This document shows positions 1 through 7,296 of a DNA stretch of 64,000 nucleotides, piece after piece. Source of the DNA: DATCHW01 sp963806045 (lineage in GTDB: Bacteria; Bacteroidota; Ignavibacteria; Tepidaquicellales; Tepidaquicellaceae). The stretch covers positions 682,001-746,000 of the forward strand of contig CAWDWP010000001.1 in assembly GCA_963806045.1 (NCBI GenBank), read 5' to 3'. The translations under genes were made by a program, and so were the position numbers. Under the pieces are notes generated by a model. It had not been told where the DNA came from. It worked only from the letters and a program-made list of their open reading frames with translations, and searched no databases. Within the stretch, counting starts at the first letter, position 1. The number at the start of each line of letters is the position of its first letter.

Positions 1-1
1 A

Positions 2-880
2 AAAAGGTTAGCATTAATTAATTCTATTTATCATACTGTTAAAGCTCAGGTAGATAATTCAAAAAATGCAAATGTTAATAATGCAAAAACACTTCTTGAT
101 AATGCTTATCACAATATTAAAATAGTTGAAGTCGGAAAAAGTGTTCATAATATTTCGTTTGCGGATAAACTTCTCGTTGCAAGTTATAATATAATGGTTA
201 AAGCACTCGTTGAAATTAATTCACCCGTTAAATTACCGGAATTTAAATCAGGTTCGGAATTTATTCCAAATGAATGTTATAGCTGCCATGCCGGAATTCA
301 GGAAATTAACAAAAATATTTATGGTCTGAGCTTCTCTCATAACATGCATATTGTGAAGCAGAAAGTACCGTGTGATAAATGTCATTCAAATGCTGAAAAA
401 CACGGAGAATTAATTCTTACAAAACAAAATTGTAATAACTGTCATCATTCACAGAACAAGGGAAATGAGTCTTGTGAGAAATGTCACAGTTTCCAGACAT
501 CTGTTTATAATGGTAACTTTATGAATAAGAACCAGCCGGATTTTATGAAACAAGCGAACGTCGGATGCGTTGATTGCCACGTTTCGGGAAACAGTGTGGT
601 AAAACCGGATGGAAAGATTTGCGCTAAATGCCATAAACCTGATTATGAATCTCAGGCACTTGATTGGAAAAAAGATATAAACGGGCTCACAAAAGAGGTC
701 GAAACCCTGCTTGCATCGGTTAAAACATCGAATCTGACAGATGAGCAAAAAACCCTGTTAAATGAAACAAAGAAGTTCATTTCTCAGTTAAATACATATC
801 CGAGCATATATGTGCACAATTATGATATGCTTAGCACTATACTTTCGGATTATAAAAAGAAATTGAAAGATATAAAATAA
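2..880 (+). CDS. multiheme cytochrome c, hexaheme (5'-truncated)
   Basis: The reading frame is open from the window edge to the stop at 880, so the true start lies upstream. The ATG at 194 is internal. Six CXXCH haem-binding motifs are visible: CYSCH, CDKCH, CNNCH, CEKCH, CVDCH and CAKCH, all in the middle of the visible part, with extra His residues that could be distal ligands. The last 70 residues are charged, haem-free and probably helical. A periplasmic or membrane-anchored electron carrier is the likely role. The signal sequence, if any, is outside the window. It leads a run of cytochrome genes with a porin-like barrel, which suggests electron transfer to or through the outer membrane. 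The exact family cannot be assigned from this fragment. Confidence 0.85.
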   Translation, partial: KRLALINSIYHTVKAQVDNSKNANVNNAKTLLDNAYHNIKIVEVGKSVHNISFADKLLVASYNIMVKALVEINSPVKLPEFKSGSEFIPNECYSCHAGIQEINKNIYGLSFSHNMHIVKQKVPCDKCHSNAEKHGELILTKQNCNNCHHSQNKGNESCEKCHSFQTSVYNGNFMNKNQPDFMKQANVGCVDCHVSGNSVVKPDGKICAKCHKPDYESQALDWKKDINGLTKEVETLLASVKTSNLTDEQKTLLNETKKFISQLNTYPSIYVHNYDMLSTILSDYKKKLKDIK

Positions 881-1007
881 CGTTCTTTAAATAAATATAG
901 CTTAAGATTTTAATATAATGTGTAAAATATTGCTTTAAATTTTATAATATATTAATTATCTTTAAAAAATTTTTTAAATTATTTTTTCTAAACTTAAAAT
1001 CAAAATT

Positions 1008-1574
1008 ATGAAGGTAAAAGTTTTTATAATTCCTGTAATAATTCTTTTTGCGGCAGTTCTTTTTCTGTCACTCGTGCAGGATAACTATTCAAAGAGTTAT
1101 GGTGCCGGTAAGTATGTAGGAGTTGACGGATGTACAAAAGCCTGCCACAAATCGGATGCAGCGGGCAAACAGCTTGATATATGGAAAGGCTCAAAGCACT
1201 CTCAGGCATACAACAGCCTTGCTACACCTGATGCAGATAAAATTGCAAAAGATAAAGGATTTTCAACAGCTGCGGTTGAAACACCTGCCTGTTTAAAATG
1301 CCACGTATTAGGTAAAGATATAGACCCTGCAGAATTAACTGACGGGTTTAAAAAAGAAGATGGTGTCCAGTGTGAAACCTGCCATGGAGCCGGTTCCGAG
1401 TATAAATCTCTTTCCATTATGAAAGACAAACAAAAAGCCATTGAAAACGGTTTGATGGTGCCTGAAAGTAATGAAAAATTCTGCACGCAATGTCATAATG
1501 CAGATAGTCCGACATTCAAGGGCTTCAATTATGATGAAATGTGGGCGAAGATTAGCCATAAAAAACCTGCATAA
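1008..1574 (+). CDS. tetraheme cytochrome c (cytochrome c554-like)
   Basis: A 188-residue protein with an N-terminal hydrophobic segment (about residues 4-23) that serves as signal peptide or anchor. There are four haem sites: CTKACH near residue 42, then CLKCH, CETCH and CTQCH. The first is a CX3CH, one residue longer than the usual CXXCH. The short 'W..SKHSQAY' stretch after the first haem and the 'GVQCETCHGAGSEY' block resemble the cytochrome c554 / multihaem fold in which a small cytochrome passes electrons in the periplasm. It stands alone, with 127 bp upstream and 285 bp downstream, but on the same strand as the other cytochromes. The role is inferred as a periplasmic shuttle. The c554-like label rests on motif resemblance only. 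Confidence 0.85.
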   Translation: MKVKVFIIPVIILFAAVLFLSLVQDNYSKSYGAGKYVGVDGCTKACHKSDAAGKQLDIWKGSKHSQAYNSLATPDADKIAKDKGFSTAAVETPACLKCHVLGKDIDPAELTDGFKKEDGVQCETCHGAGSEYKSLSIMKDKQKAIENGLMVPESNEKFCTQCHNADSPTFKGFNYDEMWAKISHKKPA

Positions 1575-1609
1575 GGTAACATTTTCAATATAAGTTCTTT
1601 AATTTTTCC

Positions 1610-1642
1610 GGATTGATTCCTGTGTAAAACAGGAATCAATCC
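1610..1642. other. perfect 14-bp hairpin between cytochrome and porin genes
   Basis: GGATTGATTCCTGT is followed after a 5-nt loop by its exact reverse complement. It begins 36 bp after the tetraheme cytochrome stop. No T-run follows on the plus strand, so it is not a classic intrinsic terminator. It could stabilise the mRNA 3' end, or pause or terminate transcription. The rest of 1575-1859 holds a strong AAGGAGG ribosome-binding-like sequence (1719-1725) ahead of a 10-codon ORF (1729-1761), and no other gene. Confidence 0.5.
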
Positions 1643-1859
1643 ATATTAAGTATAAGGGCAAGTTTTAGTTAGAATGGTTATAGGTGTTTAAATTTACTTT
1701 ACAATGTGTGTTTGTAATAAGGAGGCTTATGTTAAAGATTTTTTTGCTGCTAAAAATCTAAACAACTTGAATCGTTCAAATCTGTAACTGCCCGGGAGTT
1801 CTTAAAATATATAGAAATACCTTTTTCAAACTTAATTAAGTCTAAAAGGAAAACTGCCT

Positions 1860-3167
1860 ATGAAACTAAAAATACTTTCATTATGTGTTCTGTTTCTTTT
1901 TCTGGCAGCAGGGGTAATTAAGAGTCAGACCGTTAATTTCAGGTTTGGCACACACTTTTATACGTGGCAAAAGTATGATTCTCTTTCTACTACCGGGAAT
2001 AATACGTTTACAACACATATGAGAGGGTATCAGAATTATTTGCTTGAAATGAACAAAGGCAAATGGTCTTTTAATACTCTTGCACAGACAGAAGAAGACG
2101 TTGTAAAAAAAGTCGACAGGGGTTTTGCTTACCGGTTTTATAATTTATACATTAAAGGTACTAATCTTTTTAATGTACTCGATTTAAAACTCGGCAGGCA
2201 ATACGTAACTGCAGGTGCCGGTAGAGGTACTATCGACGGAGCTTATCTTAAGCTAAAATTCGGCAAAGAAAAACAATTTCAGATTGCCGGTTATGGTGGC
2301 TATTTGACACCATGGGAATATGATTTTCAGAATTATCCGGCTTTGAAAGATAATTTTTCAGTCGGAGGACAATTATTGTTTTACGGTGTAAAGGATTTAT
2401 CGGTAGGTTTGAGTTATAATCTGAAAAAAAGAAAACCGGAATCCTATTATGCTCCCCGTGCTGATAGTCTTTTCTATGGTAGAAATGTATTAATTGATGT
2501 TGATTCACGGGCAGACCAGATGGTCGGACTGGATTTGAATTATCTGGATGCAATTCATAATCATAATTTCTTTGCTAAAGTATATTATGATATAAACCAG
2601 AGATTATTGTCAAGAGGTGAATTTAATGTCAGGTTCAGCATCTCGAATCAGCTTAAGTTCTCAACAGGTTATGCATACCGCGAACCTCAGTTAAGTTATA
2701 ATACTATCTTCTGGGTATTTGATGTTCAGAAAAACCAGGAGATTGAAACCGGACTGGATTATGTTCTTAAACACAATTTGAACTTGTTTGCAAGAGTATC
2801 TGATGTATTTTATAATACAGGTAATTCACTGAAATTCCAATTGGGGGTATCTCATCCTTCGTTCGGATTATCATTAATAAAATACACCGGTTATGCCGGA
2901 GAATCAGATGGAGTCTATGGATATTTTAATCATGATGTTGTTAAGAATTTGCTCGCTGTTACTTCCAGCTTAAATTATTCGAAATATAAAATTTCAGAAT
3001 ATTCAAGCGACAGGCTGAATTCGTTCAGCGGACTTCTGGGTCTTGTTTACAGACCTATTCCGCAGCTTTCGTTCGACCTTCAGGGACAATTTCTTACAAA
3101 CCGGATTTATACATTTGATACCAGGGTTTTATTCGGTTTCAACTATTGGCTATTTAAAAAATTATAA
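1860..3167 (+). CDS. outer-membrane beta-barrel protein of cytochrome cluster (porin-like)
   Basis: A 435-residue protein with a clear signal peptide (hydrophobic residues 4-20, cut near 'VIKSQ'). The rest is alternating-pattern beta strands rich in Tyr, Phe and Gly, ending close to an aromatic residue ('FGFNYWLFKKL'), as outer-membrane barrels do. It has no haem motif. The gene lies between a tetraheme cytochrome and a 14-heme cytochrome, 14 bp upstream of the latter. In porin-cytochrome conduits of metal reducers, such as MtrB/OmbB-type systems, a barrel sheathes a multihaem cytochrome so that electrons cross the outer membrane. Position suggests this role here. Sequence similarity to MtrB or OmbB could not be tested. 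Confidence 0.75.
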   Translation: MKLKILSLCVLFLFLAAGVIKSQTVNFRFGTHFYTWQKYDSLSTTGNNTFTTHMRGYQNYLLEMNKGKWSFNTLAQTEEDVVKKVDRGFAYRFYNLYIKGTNLFNVLDLKLGRQYVTAGAGRGTIDGAYLKLKFGKEKQFQIAGYGGYLTPWEYDFQNYPALKDNFSVGGQLLFYGVKDLSVGLSYNLKKRKPESYYAPRADSLFYGRNVLIDVDSRADQMVGLDLNYLDAIHNHNFFAKVYYDINQRLLSRGEFNVRFSISNQLKFSTGYAYREPQLSYNTIFWVFDVQKNQEIETGLDYVLKHNLNLFARVSDVFYNTGNSLKFQLGVSHPSFGLSLIKYTGYAGESDGVYGYFNHDVVKNLLAVTSSLNYSKYKISEYSSDRLNSFSGLLGLVYRPIPQLSFDLQGQFLTNRIYTFDTRVLFGFNYWLFKKL

Positions 3168-3181
3168 CGGGGGAGGACGAA

Positions 3182-4438
3182 ATGAAAATATTTAAAACAT
3201 ACTCACTAATAATAGCAGGAATAATATTATTTCTGAGTGTTGCTGCATTTTATTCCAAAACCGATTATATGAATAAATTTAAAATCTTTGAACCAAACGT
3301 TTCAAAATACGGTAATAAAGATATTATTAAATTTAATCACGGATTCCATGTTGGAAAAGATGTAGGAGCAAAATGTGTGGACTGTCATGGGGCAGCTCTC
3401 ACCTCAGATAAAAGCAGTGACAACATGAATCCCACTATGGCGGTTTGTGAAGCTTGTCACGATATAAAAGATAAAGCAAAATGCAATGTCTGTCACTATG
3501 AAGGTGTTTATAAGAAATTAACACCTCATAACAAACAACTAAATTTCTCACACAAGTATCATATTACTACCGAGAAAAAAGAATGCACAGATTGTCATAA
3601 AGGACTTGATAACGTGAAATATGCTCAGGAATCTCCCGGAGGATATCCACCGATGACAACTTGTTATACATGTCACAATAATGATAAAGCTACTAATAAT
3701 TGCGAAGCCTGTCATCAGAATCTTACTAATCTGAAACCGAAAGACCACTTATCATCGAATTTCCTTAATGAGCATAAGGTTGTCACTGATAATGCGACAG
3801 GTGGTTTCAATAATAATTGCATGATGTGTCACAGTGATAATTTCTGTCAGGCATGCCATAGTGCACCCGGCTTTACAGGAAATAATACCACAAAGAGCTT
3901 TTTTGCACCATATTATACTTATGAAGGAGGTGTAAGAAGAGATAAAGCCGAACTACAGAAGCTAAGTAATGTTCACAATCTTAATTATATATATACGCAC
4001 GGAATAGATGCGGATCATAAAGCATTTGAATGTAAGACTTGTCATGATCCGGTAGAATTCTGCAGTTCCTGCCATATGAACGGTGGAAATATTGTTGGCG
4101 GAATCGCTCCTAAGAGTCACCTTCAGCCGAATTTCACCACAATCGGTGTTAATACAGGAGGCGGTTTACACGCAAAACTTGCGAAGAAAGATATGGAAAG
4201 CTGTGAAGCTTGTCATAGTGTAAACGGTGCTGACCCGGTATGCATGAAGTGTCACTATGATAATGATGGAGTAAAAGGTACAAATCCAAAGACTCATGAA
4301 TTTGGATTCCTTCACGATGAACATGGAATATGGCATAGTACTCAGGGGGCGATATGTTACGTTTGCCATACTGATGCTAATGCAAGACCAAATGGAATAA
4401 AGGGAGTAGGATTCTGCGGCTACTGCCACACAAATTAG
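3182..4438 (+). CDS. 14-heme c-type cytochrome
   Basis: A 418-residue protein with an N-terminal hydrophobic segment (about residues 9-24) as signal or anchor. I count fourteen CXXCH motifs, from CVDCH near residue 62 to CGYCH at the C-terminus, about one haem per 30 residues. Free histidines such as HGFH, HKYH and HGI lie between the motifs and could be axial ligands. The sequence GGGGGAGGAC just before the ATG is a good ribosome-binding site. It is translated directly after the barrel gene and probably forms its haem wire. It probably lies in the periplasm or inside the barrel. Maturation would depend on the Ccm genes 2 kb downstream. Confidence 0.88.
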   Translation: MKIFKTYSLIIAGIILFLSVAAFYSKTDYMNKFKIFEPNVSKYGNKDIIKFNHGFHVGKDVGAKCVDCHGAALTSDKSSDNMNPTMAVCEACHDIKDKAKCNVCHYEGVYKKLTPHNKQLNFSHKYHITTEKKECTDCHKGLDNVKYAQESPGGYPPMTTCYTCHNNDKATNNCEACHQNLTNLKPKDHLSSNFLNEHKVVTDNATGGFNNNCMMCHSDNFCQACHSAPGFTGNNTTKSFFAPYYTYEGGVRRDKAELQKLSNVHNLNYIYTHGIDADHKAFECKTCHDPVEFCSSCHMNGGNIVGGIAPKSHLQPNFTTIGVNTGGGLHAKLAKKDMESCEACHSVNGADPVCMKCHYDNDGVKGTNPKTHEFGFLHDEHGIWHSTQGAICYVCHTDANARPNGIKGVGFCGYCHTN

Positions 4439-4473
4439 TCATTAAAAATTAAATTATATTTAATTTTCAGAAT

Positions 4474-5361
4474 ATGAAAAAAATAACAATTATATACTTA
4501 ACATTACTAGTCTTCGGCTTAGCAATTTTTATTCAAAGTTGCAGTCAGGTAGAAGATAATTTAGTGACTTCGCCTTCAATAGGAATTCATCCGGCAGGCT
4601 GGCTTACAAAATCATCTCCAAATTTTCATGGAGTTGCTATATCAAGCAATAAATGGGATATGTCGCAATGCAAAACTTGCCACGGTCCGGATTACAGAGG
4701 GGGAAGTTCAGGTACAAGCTGCTTTACAATGCCATCCTGGTGGTCCGCAGGCTTGCAGTGTCTGTCACGGAAATCCGATCACAGCTATCCACCCGCTGCT
4801 CTAATGGTCAAACATTAGAATCTTATATCGGAGTCGGTGTACACGAAACTCATCTTGGAGACTCGACACTTACAGGAAGAGAAGGTAGAGTGTTAAAATG
4901 TTTCGAATGCCACAGAGCAATTTACGGATTTCAATGACACGGTTCATATTAATCCAACGAATATTGATAATCGTGCGGAGGTCGTTTTCGATTACTTTGT
5001 CTAAAACCCCATCAGATGGTATTACGCCAAATCCGGTCTGGAACAGAACAACAGCTACGTGTTCAGGTGTTTACTGCCACGGTGATTTCAAAAATGGAAA
5101 TTACAGGTTGTTAAATCCACCTCCTGTTCCTGTTTGGACTAATCCTTCAAGTGTACATTGCGGCACTTGTCATGGAGATCCAGCAACGGGCGATCCAATA
5201 CCGGGTGGTTCACATTTCCAGGGATTCACAATTCATGAATGCTGGTTTGTCATGGACGTGTAATTGACTCGTCCGGAACTATTTTTAATAAGTCTTTGCA
5301 CATTAATGGAATAGTTGACGGGGTTTTGACACACCCGGACATACTTTCAATAGGGAGTTAA
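4474..5361 (+). pseudogene. lipoprotein multiheme cytochrome with CX4CH motif, frameshifted at about five sites
   Basis: The start encodes a lipoprotein signal (hydrophobic stretch, then 'FIQSC'). Following the protein needs changes of frame near 4728, 4800, 4917, 5000 and 5246, after which it ends at the TAA at 5359-5361. The restored protein has CKTCH, CFTCH, CSVCH, CFECH, CSGVYCH, CGTCH and CWFCH. The CX4CH (CSGVYCH) followed by CGTCH fits the CxxxxCH...CXXCH domain known from Geobacter outer-surface cytochromes. Codon sense is kept between the breaks, so decay is very recent or the indels are sequence errors. If intact it would be the cell-surface partner of the barrel and the 14-heme protein. 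Confidence 0.75.
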
Positions 5362-5423
5362 TTGATAAAATAAATAAACGGACCACGGATATACGTAAGA
5401 AATAGAAAGTAATAATTATAAAT

Positions 5424-5493
5424 AAAGCCACATTTTTCAAGGGCTTATATAGATTTTTTTTGACGGCTCTTTGAACTATGTGGTTTTTTTTTA
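5424..5493 (+). terminator. candidate intrinsic terminator of cytochrome cluster
   Basis: AAAGCCACAT pairs with ATGTGGTTT, and inside that TTCAAGGG pairs loosely with CTCTTTGAA. A run of T follows the stem at once. It lies 60 bp after the frameshifted cytochrome and separates the cytochrome genes from the Ccm operon. The loop is large, so efficiency is uncertain. Confidence 0.55.
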
Positions 5494-5579
5494 TGTTTAA
5501 ATGATTATAGTATGATTTATGTTTTAATAGTTTATAAATTTAAATATATTGACGAAGTTTTTTAATAATTAAATTATAT

Positions 5580-6044
5580 ATGAAAAAATTAATTGTTGTA
5601 TTATTTTCATTAGTCCTGATTGCGGGCTGTACTAAAATGGAAGATAAGAAAAACACCGATGCCAATAAGAATAATAATCTTATGAACAAGAATACGGATA
5701 AAGGTGATCCACATAGTGGTGTAAATATGGGTGATAACACTGTTCCTTCAGATGGCACAAAAGATCCTAAAGCCGAAGAATTGACAAAAGCAGCCGACGA
5801 TTTCGATAAAGTCTATGAAAAGAACAAAAGCGAAGCAAATAAGAAACAGTATATAGAAAAGCATATGGCAGCAGGTATTTATCTTACCTATGAGGCGAAT
5901 TTAAGTCCGAAAGAAAAATACGGACCTGCTCTTAAACAGTTTAAAAAAGTTCTGGAAGCGGATCCGGAAAACAAAGAAGCTTTACAAAACAAACAGCAAA
6001 TTGAATCAATTTACGAACAAATGGGCAGACCAATTCCGCAATGA
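5580..6044 (+). CDS. lipoprotein with TPR-like C-terminus, first gene of ccm operon
   Basis: A 154-residue protein. Residues 1-17 are a lipoprotein signal with lipobox 'LIAGC'. Residues 18-60 are Asn/Lys/Asp rich and probably unstructured. The C-terminal 90 residues are helical with a TPR-like pattern ('GPALKQFKKVLEADPENKEA'). Its stop codon overlaps the ATG of ccmC by 4 bp, so the two are co-translated. It may be a CcmI/CcmH-like apocytochrome holder or a TPR partner of the maturation machinery. That is inferred from position and from the TPR-like region, not from recognised homology. Confidence 0.75.
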   Translation: MKKLIVVLFSLVLIAGCTKMEDKKNTDANKNNNLMNKNTDKGDPHSGVNMGDNTVPSDGTKDPKAEELTKAADDFDKVYEKNKSEANKKQYIEKHMAAGIYLTYEANLSPKEKYGPALKQFKKVLEADPENKEALQNKQQIESIYEQMGRPIPQ

Positions 6045-6700
6045 GTATTATATTTAAAATAATCACATATTTGATTATTTCCGGAGTGATAATTGCCGGA
6101 ATATTATTACCAATTCCTTATATTCCCGCACTGGAAGATAAGGCTAGAGTAATATATTTCCACGTACCCACTGCTTGGCTTTCGGTTGTTGCATTCTTTA
6201 TCTCTATGATTTACTCGATAAAATATCTGAGGAAAAAGGAAAGCATTGATGATATAAAAGCATATTCTGCCGCAGGGCTTGGATTTCTGTTTACTATCCT
6301 TGCAACAACGACGGGTTCTCTATGGGCTAAATTCAGCTGGGGCTCGTTCTGGAACTGGGATCCCAGGGAAACTTCCATTTTCATTTTACTGCTTATATAT
6401 GGTGCTTATTTCGCATTGAGGTCGGCTATTGATTCTTATGAACAGCGTGCAAAACTTTCATCGGTTTATGCAATTATTGCTTTTATAACTGTTCCGTTTT
6501 TCATTTTCATAATGCCCCGCATTGTGGAAACGCTCCACCCGGACCCAATAATTAATAATCAGGGAAAAATAAATATGGATAGAACAATGCTGTTTATATT
6601 CCTGTCATCACTTGCAGGATTCACAATGCTGTTTTTCTGGATTTATAATTTGATGGTTCGTTCTGAAATTTTGAAACAGAAAAAAATAATAACAGGATAA
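6041..6700 (+). CDS. ccmC: cytochrome c maturation haem-handling protein CcmC
   Basis: A 219-residue integral membrane protein with about six hydrophobic segments. It has the tryptophan-rich haem-handling motif 'WGSFWNWDPRETS' near residues 104-116 and a conserved His before it ('YFHVPTAW'). In the System I (Ccm) pathway CcmC loads haem onto CcmE on the periplasmic side. The length fits CcmC (about 220-250 residues). The next genes are ccmD-like, ccmE and ccmF, in the usual order. No ccmA or ccmB is present in the window, so the ABC part must be elsewhere or missing. Confidence 0.93.
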   Translation: MSIIFKIITYLIISGVIIAGILLPIPYIPALEDKARVIYFHVPTAWLSVVAFFISMIYSIKYLRKKESIDDIKAYSAAGLGFLFTILATTTGSLWAKFSWGSFWNWDPRETSIFILLLIYGAYFALRSAIDSYEQRAKLSSVYAIIAFITVPFFIFIMPRIVETLHPDPIINNQGKINMDRTMLFIFLSSLAGFTMLFFWIYNLMVRSEILKQKKIITG

Positions 6701-6705
6701 AATTT

Positions 6706-6852
6706 ATGAGTTCATTATATAATTTTCTTGAGATGAATGCAATGTATGTTGTGCTTTTAATTACATTGATAATCTGGACTGGAATTTTCATTTATATCTT
6801 CAAAATTGACAGAAAATTAACCAGATTGGAAAAAGAAAATAAAGAGTTTTAA
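6706..6852 (+). CDS. ccmD: small membrane protein in the ccmD position
   Basis: A 48-codon ORF starts 5 bp after ccmC. It has one hydrophobic helix (about residues 13-32, 'YVVLLITLIIWTGIFIYIF') followed by a charged tail (KIDRKLTRLEKENKEF). CcmD proteins are tiny single-helix proteins between CcmC and CcmE with just this layout. They help release holo-CcmE. The assignment rests on size, topology and position, because CcmD sequences are poorly conserved. Confidence 0.75.
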   Translation: MSSLYNFLEMNAMYVVLLITLIIWTGIFIYIFKIDRKLTRLEKENKEF

Positions 6853-6867
6853 AAAACAAAATTAATT

Positions 6868-7245
6868 ATGTCAAAAAAAGTTAAAACAATAATCGGTGTT
6901 ATAATTATTGTAGCTGTAATTGCTGCGATTATACCTACTTTTCTTTCGAATAAAATTGAATATGTCAATTTTAATGATGCCAGGCAAAAGACGAAAACAG
7001 TCGAAGTAAAAGGAACCTGGCTTAAAGACAAGGAATCAAAGTTTGAAGGTAATAAATTCAGCTTTTATATGAGAGATGACAATAATACCGAAATGAAAAT
7101 AATATTTGACGGTGCAAAACCTAATAATTTCGAAGTTGCCGAAGCTGTTGTAGTAAAAGGCAAAATGAAAGATGGGGTCTTTATGGCAAATGATATTCTG
7201 ACTAAATGCCCGTCTAAATACGAAGCAAAAGAAATGAAAAACTGA
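6868..7245 (+). CDS. ccmE: haem chaperone CcmE, cysteine (CXXXY) type
   Basis: A 125-residue protein with an N-terminal membrane anchor (residues 8-25) and an OB-fold-like beta domain ('VEVKGTWLKD', 'NFEVAEAVVVKGKM'). Near the C-terminus the usual haem-binding HXXXY is replaced by C114-P-S-K-Y118. A CXXXY variant of CcmE is known from some sulfate reducers and archaea, where haem is held through Cys rather than His. It is 15 bp from the ccmD-like gene and followed by ccmF. The protein is short compared with proteobacterial CcmE (about 150 residues) because the tail after the motif is only seven residues. Confidence 0.9.
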   Translation: MSKKVKTIIGVIIIVAVIAAIIPTFLSNKIEYVNFNDARQKTKTVEVKGTWLKDKESKFEGNKFSFYMRDDNNTEMKIIFDGAKPNNFEVAEAVVVKGKMKDGVFMANDILTKCPSKYEAKEMKN

Positions 7246-7296
7246 AGCCCGATTCCCCGTTTTATTTTAAAATTTTTTCTAAATAAAAAAGCTTAA

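Noticed and set aside
4474..5361. Programmed frameshifting in the lipoprotein cytochrome
   Set aside because: Five shifts in both directions within 520 bp without a shared slippery site are not plausible as recoding; decay or sequence error fits better.
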